Assembly: GCA_036897485.1 (NCBI GenBank)
Contig: JAYMTF010001568.1
Location: 1-22,527, forward strand
DNA: 22,527 nucleotides
Direction of reading: 5' to 3'
From: Pelargonium nanum
Taxonomy: Eukaryota > Streptophyta > Magnoliopsida > Geraniales > Geraniaceae
The stretch's first letter is position 1. Every line of letters starts with the position of its first letter. Positions 9,339-20,138 of the stretch are shown in pieces. Made by a program: the position numbers and the translations under genes. The notes under the pieces are model-generated. The model did no database searches and was not told the origin of the DNA. It saw nothing but the letters and a program-made list of their open reading frames with translations.

Positions 9339-12300
9339 TTACTTCCTATTGCCCTCATAAGAATCATAAGTAAGATGAGGAAAAACCAACAAAAACCAAC
9401 AAAGTAGCACAACAGTCACCAGAGACAAAACCAAACTCCCAAAATCACACCCTCTATAAGTAGCTTCATATGGATCAGCCTCCCAATCCAAGGCCTCTTC
9501 ACTGTACCTATTCACACCAACTTTCTCTTCTTTCTCAGCTGATCTTATATGAAACAACATGTGAGGAAACACTTTCTTGCAAGACTCCTCTCCTATCAGC
9601 AAATCTGAGTGCCCAAAACCCTCCACCACCACCCTCTCATGCCTCAAACCTGGCTGGTGCAACTTCATGTACTTGCTGGCCAAAAAAGAGGTCTCTGGAG
9701 TCACAAGAAGGCTCCGGCCACCGGAGACATAAAGTGTTGGCACTGCCATTCTCTCTGGATGGATTAGATATGAGTTGTTGCCATTGGAGTCCACTATGAA
9801 GCCAGAGTTGCATATCTTCCTGATGTGAGGGAATGCTGCCATGGGAAGCTTTGTTGTGTTCTGTTTGTTCAACCAATCATGCATTGTGGGGCTTATGTTC
9901 TCGTGCCAGAACGCGTTCCCAAATATCCCCGAGAAGACCTTGCATTCGGTGCAGCTGCACCTCTCGTGGCGTGGCATTAAAAGGGCTATTGATTTTAGGA
10001 TCCGGTGCGTTGGAGTGAGCTTCATTGTGTCTAACAATGGCAGGATTGTGTTCTTGCCTAGTATTGCCATTGATATCTGCATATTTGAATGTGATTAAAA
10101 GTTTAAAACTTAACAGAACTTAATTTCAGATGTTAAAGATAGGAATAGCTTACAGGGATGAGGGGAAGCCACATTTTAACAATGCTCGAAGCGCGAAGCT
10201 TGAAGAACATTGAGGAGTTGGTGCAAGACAAAGAAGCTATGTTGGTGGCAGAGATGTGTCCTCCCATGAGAGCTATGTGAATGGCCAAGCCTCCTACACA
10301 GTGTGCAATGACATGGACCTTTGTTGACAACCCGTGCGCCTCAAGAATCTTGTTGATCACTGCAAAAGAAGAGAAATGGATAAAATGCTTCAACCAAGCT
10401 AAAACTATTGAGTTTGTTTGTACTATTCACTTACCTGCAGGAATGTCAAATCTTCCAATGTCTTCAATTGTAAAGTTGTTTGAAGGATTGAGAGGATGCA
10501 ACCTTGGTTGCAGTAGCCACGTTTCGTGCCCTTCGTCTAATAATGTTCTGACCAAATCATTTGGTTCTGTTGGCAGCCAATAGCTCTCAGCAGAATGGCC
10601 ATTAAGAAGCAGAACTGGATACAGCTTATCTTGTTGGTTAACTGTCCCGGGTTTTCGGATACATTTCCATTGTCTGCAGCTGATAGCACAACCATCTCCT
10701 GCATCACACAATGCATTTGATTAGATTTAGCATTAGTACATTACTTGCACTTCACAGTTCACACTGTAAAAGCAAGTTTAACTAACCTGTTCTGATTTCA
10801 TGGAGCTCGCTGCTCGGATAAGGCTTATCATAAGAAGCTGAAGGTGTGAAGACCTTGTGAATCCCTCTTGGCATTTGTAAGATATAGGTTCTCAGGAAAG
10901 TCTGTGTGAGGAGGCAAATGAATTTCCCTCGTCCGTTCCCTTCAAAGCTTATCAGTGTCTTTAAAAGCTCGATCAGAGAAACTCGAAGCTGCCCTTTCAA
11001 ATCCTCCATTAAACTGTCCTTGGCTAGTTTTGTGAATGTCACATGTAGTGTAGTTGTCTCCTTCCAAGCATGTAATGCAAAGAGATAAGGATTCATTATC
11101 TTCCTTCCCTCAAGAATGTATCTGCATCAAATTGATATTTCATTGTCAACGCCTCAAAGGCGAAAAGGGTTGGAAAAATGATTTCAACATTCAAATTTTG
11201 AAGTAACATACCTCGAACCAGAAGAAGCAGCGAGCAGGAGACGATACTGCATATACTGAGTGTAAGGAGTTTTGGGATCTACTTCACATAGATTCACTTC
11301 CCCATCTATAATATGCAATTTGTCCTTCTCAATGGCCTGAAACTCAACATACCCTCCAACTTTTCCTCTTAAAAGTGGATGAGAATCACCAATAACCCAT
11401 TTCATTTCATCACTTTCCTTCAGATTCTGATAATTCATTTTCATTTTGAGATAAGCTGCACATGGCATGCCACCCAAATGCCCTCTCATGGTCTCGTTGA
11501 ACATGACTTTGGACCTATTATTACATTCTAAATTCTCACCACTCGTGTTTTTTTCGACAGATTCTATACCTTTCTCACTTTTGTGCCTCAGAACATCCTG
11601 CACAAGGTCCCTACTCACATGCTCAGCTGCAGTGGCAATAGTGAGAGATGGGTTTATGCCAATGGAACAGGGAATTAAAGAAGCATCACACACATACAGT
11701 CCTTGGTGCACTGCACCAGGAGTTCTTGGATCGAAAACCTGACCATTCGGGTTACAAACTCCACTTGAGAGGTGGTGTGACGCGTTGCACCCACCTAAAT
11801 GATGTACTGATGTGCTTCTATACCTAGACATGAAGAGAATTCCTCCTAGTTTCTTGGTAAGCTTTTGAAAGGCTTCAACTTTTCGCGGGAGCAAATGATC
11901 GGAGGGTGGATCAAAGCACATCTTGCCATCATTGAATGTGATCTTTCCATCACTCTCGTCGTGCCCCATCACGTTGAAGACCATTGCTTGGCTAAATTTC
12001 AAGCCAAGAACATGTTTTAGCTTGTCAAGAACTCCATGAATGAACCAATAGCCTGTTGGCCATCCGTAAGTGGTGATCCCTTTGAACAGCATGTAAGGAT
12101 AAGCCGTTGGGAGCACAGCACTCTGTCGCGATACAAAAACAAGTAAGCCGTAAAAGACAGTTCCATCATATCAGAAAACACGTGAATATATATACGAGTC
12201 TCTAACCTGGATTGTGAAGCCTAATGAGGAAGTGTATGCTGAAGATATGGAGGGTCCGGGTCGTTCTTGATAAGGTATCTTTGAGATATCTTTTCTGTCC

Positions 12301-13541
12301 AACGCGTACGCGCCCAAGGGCGCGGGACTTCCAGCAATATAAGCAACATTATTCCCATTGCAGCTAAATCCTGATCCAAGCATTTCTGAAACTTGCAGTC
12401 CTCTCATTCGTGACTCGAAAAGTATTTGAGTTGTGCCAAAAACTCCACCTTCAAGAAACAATTTATGATACGTTAAGACTCAAAACCATTGTTAAACCAG
12501 ATATCTGAATTCTGATATTTTCTGCTGCCATTTCCTACCTGAAATGATTACATAATCAGAGGTTACATAGTCGATTTCATTGAAGTAAACGCGCCATCTT
12601 CTTCTTCTTCTGATCATATTTCCACATTCTCCAAAACTTTCATATGGGTTTTGCACTATGTACTTCACTTCACATTCTGTTTTAACAACACAACCAGCCT
12701 GCATCTCAAGAAATTAATACTAAACACAAAATGTTGACAGTTTTGAGCTGAGAGGTTCTTGGAGATTAACATGCCTGAATTGCTGTAAAAAGGTAAGATT
12801 TGTCTGTGGAGCTTTTGGCATTGTAAGGACAACCAGCAAGACAATTTCCACATGCTATGCAACTTTCCATCTTTGGAAGCTCTGATGAAATTGAAGATTG
12901 TCCTTCAAAACTAACACTCAACTTCATGGAACTCTTGAAACTTTCTTCTATGTCTCCATCATCTATCTTTTCCATGACTCTGGCAATAGGAAACTTTGTG
13001 GGAATGCTTTGAATTCTCAACATATCTGCAGCATTTGCTTCACAAATGTCCCAATCTTTTTCCCATTCCTTAGGCCATTTCGGGTTCTTCCTGGCACGAA
13101 CCGGAGTTGGGAGCATAACTCCAGCATTCACCAGTGAGCCTCCTCCAAGCCCACAACCCACAGCTGCTAAAGAATCATTGCTCAAAAACACCTATACACA
13201 TACAAGACAAATAGACAATAGTTACAATTTAAGATCTTTGAAACCAGAGAAATTAACAAGATCACATAACTCACTTGAAACAAAGCATCTTTTGGGCCAA
13301 AGTTGACACCAAATTGCTGGCTCTCCATCCTGAAAGATGATATGATCTTGAAGCTATCTGTAGGAAAATCCTGAGCTTCCCATCTCCGGCCTTTCTCGGT
13401 CAAACAAACCTTAACACCAGCCATTGACAAGCGACAAGCAGCAACAGAACCTCCATAACCAGAACCTACAACAACAGCATCATAACCATCTTCTTCTTCT
13501 CCATCAAGAAACCTTCCTCCCAAGCTTCTTGGCTTCACCAT
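9339..13541 (-). CDS. GMC flavoprotein oxidase / alpha/beta hydrolase fusion
   Basis: Nine exons: 13275..13541, 12775..13191, 12539..12698, 12207..12448, 11212..12122, 10787..11121, 10435..10698, 10154..10359 and 9339..10076. They give 1179 residues. The ATG at 13541 is the first AUG in the frame. The N-terminal half is a GMC oxidoreductase of cholesterol-oxidase type: FAD Rossmann motif GSGYGG (26-31) with Glu49, GCGLGGGSLVN (101-111), CxxCxxCxxxC (Cys200/203/206/210), HHLGGC (469-474) and GINPSLT (517-523), the last two being the family's catalytic His and Asn sites. A middle region (about 580-740) resembles none I know. The C-terminal part is an alpha/beta hydrolase with elbow AHCVGG (Cys886) and GFGHSD (His1090). 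A hydrophobic segment (about 1147-1167) followed by a short polar tail suggests membrane anchoring. Intron 2 is GC-AG. Substrate unknown; a sterol or other lipid alcohol is possible. Confidence 0.92.
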
Positions 13542-14478
13542 CTCCTCCTGATAAAGCTCCAAGAACCAAAACCTTAAATACCACAAATCATCATATCTCA
13601 CAAACCTTATGAACAACAACAACAACAACAACAAAAATTATGGATAAATATGCAGTCAAAAAGAAAAGTTGTTGAATATATGCATGATTTGTTAAAGAAG
13701 TGGTAAATGGCAAAACTTTATTGTTTCTGTACCTTGTACAGTGCTTCTTGGCAATGACTCTGTTACTTAATTAGAGATAGATAAATTGTTAGAATGCCAA
13801 ATATCATCATATCAGTTTTTAGTCTTGGAGTTTTGGTTAATTAATATAGTCAACTCCAACTTCATAGAGTTCTTCAAACAATTTTTTTTTCATTTTTTAT
13901 GAGTGATAAAAAAACAAAATAGAGAGGTGTTAGTGCATAATAAATTTGAATTGACTTCTTTGCATGTGGGATTGACTTTGTGATCAGTTTACTGGGACCT
14001 AATCATCACTATATTGATTAAGAAGGTCATGGCCTGATGGCCATACATCAAGATTCTTGAATTTACAGATAAAACTAATATTATACTACCGACTTTTCTT
14101 ATGTTTCCATCACATAGGCTAATCGTGTTTTCTGAATTTTTTATGAACAATGGTCACAATGAAATGGTCATATGTAGAACAAACTTGTGACTGAGTCAAT
14201 CAAGAGAAGAGTCCAAGAAAATTGAAATGTGAAACAAAATCTACTAAAAATCAGTGGATCAAAAGTTCGGATCTACCCATAATTAATATTTCAGCAGATG
14301 TGAAGATGACTCGGCCTTTTCACTTTGCTTTTGAAATTTGTACATGTAATAAAATGGAAAACAACCCAACCTTGTACAACACCCACAAGGCACAACTCCT
14401 GAAAAAAAGTTTTTACAAAGCAAGAGCTGTCCCACCTGCGATTCCTAGAAACCACCCCAACTTGTGGCGTCTACTCAC
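13542..14478. other. Region between the fusion gene and SNX1
   Basis: 937 bases holding the promoter side of the fusion gene (AAC microsatellite, AT-rich) and the 3' untranslated side of SNX1. No further gene seen. An open frame on the plus strand at 14222-14812 mostly overlaps the antisense of the last SNX1 exons and is not credible. Confidence 0.65.
13612..13634. repeat. (AAC)n microsatellite in the fusion gene's 5' UTR
   Basis: About seven AAC units lie 71-93 bases upstream of the fusion gene's ATG. Read on the minus strand they extend the main frame upstream as Leu codons, but without any ATG, so they are not coding. Confidence 0.75.
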
Positions 14479-17400
14479 CTACGACGAAGAACAGGCTTCA
14501 ATTTTAGGTAGGAGGCTTCGCCAAGCATCTGCAATGTCGTGTGCCAGTTGCGCCTGTCCTTTTGCGAATTCGTGGAATGCAATTCCCATATCCAGAGTTT
14601 TCTGCTCCTGGAATCGAACAATCTCGTCGTTCATTCGTCGCACGATCATTTCAAATCTCCTCGTTGCCTCCTCGCTCTCTGCCTTCAACTGTGCCACAAA
14701 ATCTGAATCAGTTATTCGGCAGATCATTAATGTGCACCAAGAAGTGTTTGGATACATTGCAAGACTAGTTTACCTCCTTGTACTCGATCTCGGCTTCCCC
14801 CACTTTGTCTGATCGAGTTAACATGAGTTTATCACTGCAGCCCAAAAGAAACATACAGATTTAGTTAAGTGACGTAAATACCAATGGTTCAAGCACACTG
14901 TCATGTCTGCATGCCACTCTAGTGTGAAGTACAAAAAAGAAGCAAAGAAAGCGTAAATGATAAATGAAAGCCATACAGGTTTATCTCTTTCAACTTGATT
15001 GTTTCGGCCAATTCACACTGTTGCCTGAAGGCATTGGCTCTTTCTGCTATGGTGGCCTGTTAAACACCGAAGCAAAAGAATTAGCTTCTATAACAAGTGC
15101 AGAAACCGGGCAAATTTGGGTAAACTGACCATGGAGGTAGGGCTTCCAATTTGGGTCATGACCCGTGACACGACACAAATGCAAGTCGGTTTGGGTTCAG
15201 CATAATCGAGTTCATGTTCCTAACTCAACCAGTTTATGAGTTTAATAATCGGGACATGTTCGTGTTGAACCCGCCTAACCAGTCTAATTAAATGGGTTGT
15301 GTAACCCGTTTATTAACCCGCCCATTTAAGGATTAAAATATAATTTTTCAAATATATCGTGTAAAAATATGACCCATATAAGTTAAGCGGGTAAAATTTA
15401 TTTAAACGTGTCGGGCTGTATAATTTTGAACTCAACTATTTAAACGTGCTAGTCGTGTCATATCGTGTCAACCCGCTCATAAACGAGTCAGATCGGGTTG
15501 ACCTGTTTAACAAATGTTGAACTAGCAGTTTAGTTATATCTTATCATATTAATCATATGGTACAAGCCTAAGTCACCTTAATAGATTGCACAGCACGAAC
15601 ATAATCCTTCAGGGGCTCTTCAAAGTTCATCAAAAGTTGTTGGGCCTGCATATTAATATTACACAATTATGATGTGATGATAGCATTACAAACTCTTTCC
15701 AGCATCACGTGAACAGGACTAGCAACCGCATGAGTGCACAAGCACAAATCATCCAGCCACAAAATTAGTTGTTTAACAATAAGACTAAGATTTTCAATTA
15801 GGCCTACCTCTTTTTGCAGTTTCAGTGATATTATTTCTGATTTTGTCCCAAGCTCGGTAAATGCCTTCCCAAGGGCATTTCTTTCACAAGTACCAAGGAG
15901 CTTGGCAGCCTTCCCAAACTCTGATAGGGATTGCCCTAACTCTGCAGAAACAGTACCAAACAATCACAACTTCTGCAATTAACTCATGATATGAAGCCAA
16001 GGGAAGTGAAAAGCGTAAACTAAAAATAAAGTGACAGGTAAAGCACATCAAAGAGTAGAAAGAAATAACAAACGCATCAAATCAATGTAAATTTAATTCC
16101 CTTGTACCTCTGTGCCTCTTTACAAGGCGAAATGCTTGTTTCTGAGCTTCAGCCAAGTGATTTTCAAGCTCAAAGATGTAGTGTTTCAGCTTCTCATATT
16201 CAGGATTTGATTCTTCCACTGGCTTCTCTTTTCCAAGAACAACGTCACTGACTTTCGATTGCACGTCCTGTTAGATATTTTTCTACGTTATAGCTCAATG
16301 AAATCATCTTTCCAGATGGAAATGAATACACCTCATTGGCAACTAAATTGCAGTAAGACAATATATGTGCCAATGAATTAGAAACATAAGTGCCCACACT
16401 ATCCTTGCATCCTGACATATTGCAGCAAAATACCATATTACCTATGAAGTGATCAAAATTTGGCTGAAAAAGTCGAGGCTATTCTTGTGGTACGATTAGC
16501 CAAAGATGAAACCTTCCTCAACCATGGCGGGAGATTCATAGAAGAGGAAGGCTCCTTCATTTCTGTAGGCCAACGTAGGCCAACTTTGAACCAAAACAAA
16601 AATGGCCGGAAGAAGATGCAGATGTAGGAAGGTTTATATGTTGCATATAACCAATGAATTCAAGATTCACAGTACTAGCTTTTTCCATATGACGAATTTA
16701 GAAAAAAATACTGACGGTCCAAACAACACAAATAAGTTGCACAAACTGTGAAGGTAAATCATTATAATGGAAACAATTGCAACTGATAGTTCACTACTAT
16801 AAGGACAAGATAAATTTGTGTTCTACCATTGTTAGTAAACTCCCAAGCTATTTTCAAAAGCCTCGTGGCATCTATTTGTCAGAAACTATTTAGAGATGCA
16901 ATTTAGTAATGCAGTTAGTCATCAAGTCGTGCAGAAATTATCTCACCCTGAAGATCTGCAGTAAATCAGCTGGTTTCTTCTTAAAAATTCCACTCTCGTG
17001 TGACCTTAATCGCTCCATTGTCTGAAAAATCAAAATACAAAATGTCACATAAGAATAACAGACATACCACAAAGAATTAACAAAACATAAAGGAGGCAAG
17101 TTAGGGAAGGGGATTGGCAACGTTGCTTCATAGAATGTGCAAGCAGAAAATAAGGTCAGTGCATAAGAGAGTATGGAAAATTCTCTTAAATGGGTAGTAC
17201 CAAAAGCAAGTAATCAAAATATGCTTCCTGGTCAAAGCATTAAATCCAGATGCATTACCTCTTCATCTGCCTGCAAAAAGGTGCGAAGTTCCTCACTCTG
17301 CTGAAGTTCATGATGTGAAGCTATCCGATTAACAAATATGTCCAATGCTTGACGCCTCATTTCAATAAATTCGGCAGTGAAACGGAACTTCTCTGCATTT

Positions 17401-20138
17401 AAGAGTTCAACCATTAGACAACCAAGTAAATGAGAAGTACAAGATAGAAATGCTTAGGTCCTGCAACGCATTATTAGTCATGTTCAAATACGAAACAATT
17501 GGAATTTGACTTGTATGGCCCATAGTCAATTAGCCATAGCATTTTCAACATTTCAATGAGAAATGTAACAGGAAAAAAGAGCCTCTTGACTTGTTACCTA
17601 CTGCACTCTTCTCTGGAATAGGAGGAATGAAGATGCCTTTGTACTTCTCAAAAAGACGATCATGTAACCAAACAAAATCACTGTAACGTCTGATAACAAT
17701 CTTCTCAGGCCCTTGGTATTCAGGAAAATTAGTCTGAAGAAAAAGAGTTTAAAAACATTCAGATGCTAACATAACATTTCTATTTTCTATAGTCTATTTT
17801 AGGAATGGACAACTTTCAAATACAGACTTAAACCTCAACAGCAAAAGAAACAAATTTGTAACATGCAGTACTTTACATTAATATACTGATACTCTGGCGA
17901 TGTGAAAGATCAAGTGTCTCATTTATTGCATGCATGTCATACAGGCAATTGTAAGATTCATGGGTGCATGCATGTCCTTATGCAAGTGGATCGCATACCA
18001 CAGGAGGTAACACAATTGGGTCACATGCCCACAATCCCAAATTAGCTCTAATACAATGTTAAGTTTCAGTACAAAGGCTAGAGCTTTCCATACTAAACTG
18101 TCAACCTTGTTAGTAGGTTTTCACTTGCACTTTTATTTATAACTCATTTTTTCATATTTATATTTCATTACCACTTTCAACAATTAGAAAGTATTCATTG
18201 CTTTCTGCTTCCAAAATGTTTGTAGGAGCGCAAATAGTTTATTTTGTCATAGTGTTAGATGTCCAATAAAGCCATATCTTACACATACCAAGAAATAGTG
18301 CTAAGGTTATAGTTAAGCCCCTTACAGAATACCAAAATAACTAGTTATAGATGACATGATGGAACTAAATGAAACAAGGTTTTTTCACATATATGCTTAT
18401 AAAGCACTTGGACCACAAATAGTTTATCTTGCCATAGTTGTAATTGAAATATACCTTTTAGAATTTAGATGTATGTTTAAAAAGCGTTTGTAAGAAAAAA
18501 TAAGAGGATAAGCTGTCCAATTGGGAGAATAAGTCCAAATTGGTATGTTTATTCATTTAAATTTTAATCAATATAGATGTTCCCAACACCAGACTTGCAA
18601 TGGTAATAAATATATTACTACAAAATATGATACATCCCCCATTCGTTAATTCTGAATAAACATATTTATTTACTACTCCCTCTGTCCCTCCCAAAATGAG
18701 TTTCTTGTTAATATAGTCCCAAAATTAATGAGTATCCTCTTTCCCTTTTAAAAAGATAGTTATGCATGAGTTATCAATAATCTTCCTACAATAAGTTAGT
18801 TACAAAATGTTACATCAAATGCACATGAGGTATACGGGTAGAAAACTCATTTATCCTTATTTTTTCCGTAAAAGGAATAAAAGACACTCATGTTTTGAGT
18901 GAGAGAGTATCAGTAACTCGTGAGTGAACTTGAGTATACTCGCAATGAGAACTGCATCGTATCATGTAATTTTAAAGAGAACAAAAAAAAACAATATTTG
19001 TATTTGATCTTATTTCCATGACTATCTATTGCTTTACTAGTTACTGAGCATCTAACCAATTCCATAATAAAATATTACAAGAACCTTCATTAATCATTAG
19101 AAATATACCCTAAGGATTAGACTTTACATAATCTCCTGTTTCTAGTCTGAAGCCAATAATGGGGAAAATTTATAATACATGGTTCTACAGCAAATATTTA
19201 TACGAGAAGAAAGAAGTTATCTCAAATTTCATTTTGATATTGATTGGAATTGGGATGTTGTGTCAGAAGAAGGATAGATATACCAATTCAGTATTACTTT
19301 TTGGTATAAAATTCAGTGCTCTGCATTTACCAAGATTGCTTTGTTAGTTAACCTATTGAAGCTGGGACAGTTCCTGAGGAGGATCATTACGTGTATAAGC
19401 AGCATTATCTATACTTTCTCTGCTTCCCTCACTTGAACTTGTGACCTTAAGGGCACAAAGCATCGACTTTCTTTACGTCCAATTCTTACCCTCCCCAAAT
19501 TTGTATAAATAACAAAAATTCTTTGATCTTCCAATTTCATAATTCCCTTAGAGCAAAGGGCCATTCAATATTGGCAAGTCAAAATAAATCAAATAATGAT
19601 TTCATTCCAAAATTTATTCCCATCTCAAGCATCATATTAAGTGTATAATGCCTTGATCATCATATCTAGAGTCCAATCCATAATCTGAACTATCAATATA
19701 ATCCTAAACATCGTGTTAAAGTATTTTCCCAGTTTCACTAGATACAGATCATCAAAATAGGATATGCTCTACAAGTCAAAACTTGAAAATACAGAATTCA
19801 CTCATCAACAAAATCCAAATTCTATTATCCTATAGAGCAAGTGCGGCCACTGATGAACAGTCTAACTGAAGCCAAACATGGAATGGCTACAAAATATGTG
19901 AAATAAACCTCATAAACAAGGATCCAGGTTTCTAAAAGCTCTACTGTTCTTCAACAACAAAATGGAAATTACTGCACAAAATCTTAAAACATACCTTAGT
20001 GATGACACGGTAGGAGATGTAAGCTTGGACGCCATTGCCGAGCTTGACAGGATCGGTCACCGAGACCAAAAGGTAAGGCTGCGAAGATGGAGATCTAGGG
20101 CTCTGAGAAGACCCTGACAAGCTCCTTTGCTGCTCCAT
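14479..20138 (-). CDS. SNX1: Sorting nexin 1 (PX-BAR retromer subunit)
   Basis: Ten exons: 19995..20138, 17598..17733, 17259..17392, 16947..17021, 16108..16267, 15808..15941, 15577..15645, 14977..15056, 14774..14834 and 14479..14688. All introns are GT-AG and in phase, giving 400 residues, close to the roughly 402 of Arabidopsis SNX1. A short Ser-rich head is followed by a PX domain (about 20-140) with the phosphoinositide-binding RRYSDF at 63-68 and FIPPIPEK near the end of exon 2. The rest is a helical BAR region (about 170-400) with signatures YIFELENHLAEAQ and NFEEPLKDYV. SNX1 pairs with SNX2 proteins in the plant retromer, shaping tubules on endosomes and recycling cargo such as vacuolar sorting receptors and PIN auxin carriers. 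The start at 20138 is the first ATG in frame. Near-colinear identity with the Arabidopsis protein as I remember it makes this certain at family level. Confidence 0.97.
15057..15576 (-). other. Intron 7 of SNX1
   Basis: A 520-base intron, about two thirds of which is the dispersed repeat at 15153-15503. The intron ends are standard GT and AG. Confidence 0.8.
15153..15503. mobile_element. Dispersed non-autonomous repeat rich in ACCCG/GTGTCGTG words
   Basis: About 351 bases built from many copies of AACCCG, GACACGA and CGTGTC in both orientations. It starts GGGTCATGACCCGTGACACG and ends ATCGGGTTGACC. The two ends are roughly inverted (GGGTCA..ACCCG against GGTCAACCCG), as in a MITE-like element. 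Repeats of this style are common in eudicot genomes. I cannot assign a superfamily and could not fix a target-site duplication. No coding capacity. Confidence 0.55.
16268..16946 (-). other. Intron 4 of SNX1
   Basis: A 679-base intron. It contains a short tandem duplication of GTAGGCCAAC at about 16564-16583. A plus-strand stretch at about 16448-16628 stays open for some 59 codons without an ATG, with a mixed, protein-like composition that I do not recognise. No transposon ends seen. Confidence 0.6.
17734..19994 (-). other. Intron 1 of SNX1 (2.3 kb)
   Basis: This long AT-rich intron splits codon 48 from codon 49 at phase 0, near the start of the PX domain. It carries the Stowaway-like element at 18676-18907. 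The open frame at 19159-19347 has no supporting features. Long first introns often hold enhancing elements, but I see no specific motif. Confidence 0.85.
18676..18907. mobile_element. Older Stowaway-like MITE in SNX1 intron 1
   Basis: It starts CTCCCTCTGTCCCTCCCAAA and ends ACTCATGTTTTGAGTGAGAGAG, flanked on both sides by TA. The left end matches the element at 5366. The right end is a degraded form of the TTTGGGACGGAGGGAG end. At 232 bases it is similar in size. The more eroded terminal repeat suggests an older insertion than the copy in ORANGE-LIKE. Confidence 0.7.

Noticed and set aside
9841-10098. Plus-strand open frames over the last exon of the fusion gene
   Set aside because: They are antisense to a strongly supported exon, overlap in more than one frame and have no family features.
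13542-13634. N-terminal extension of the fusion protein through the (AAC)n repeat, giving a Leu-rich start
   Set aside because: The extension has no ATG; it begins at a TTG. The first AUG is at 13541, just before the FAD domain, as expected for the family.
14222-14812. A 196-residue plus-strand open frame
   Set aside because: Half of it is the antisense of the last SNX1 exons and the rest is spacer; composition is not protein-like and no motif is present.
16448-16628. Open plus-strand stretch of about 59 codons within SNX1 intron 4
   Set aside because: No start codon, no recognisable motif and no neighbouring pieces; possibly an old gene fragment but not supportable as a feature.
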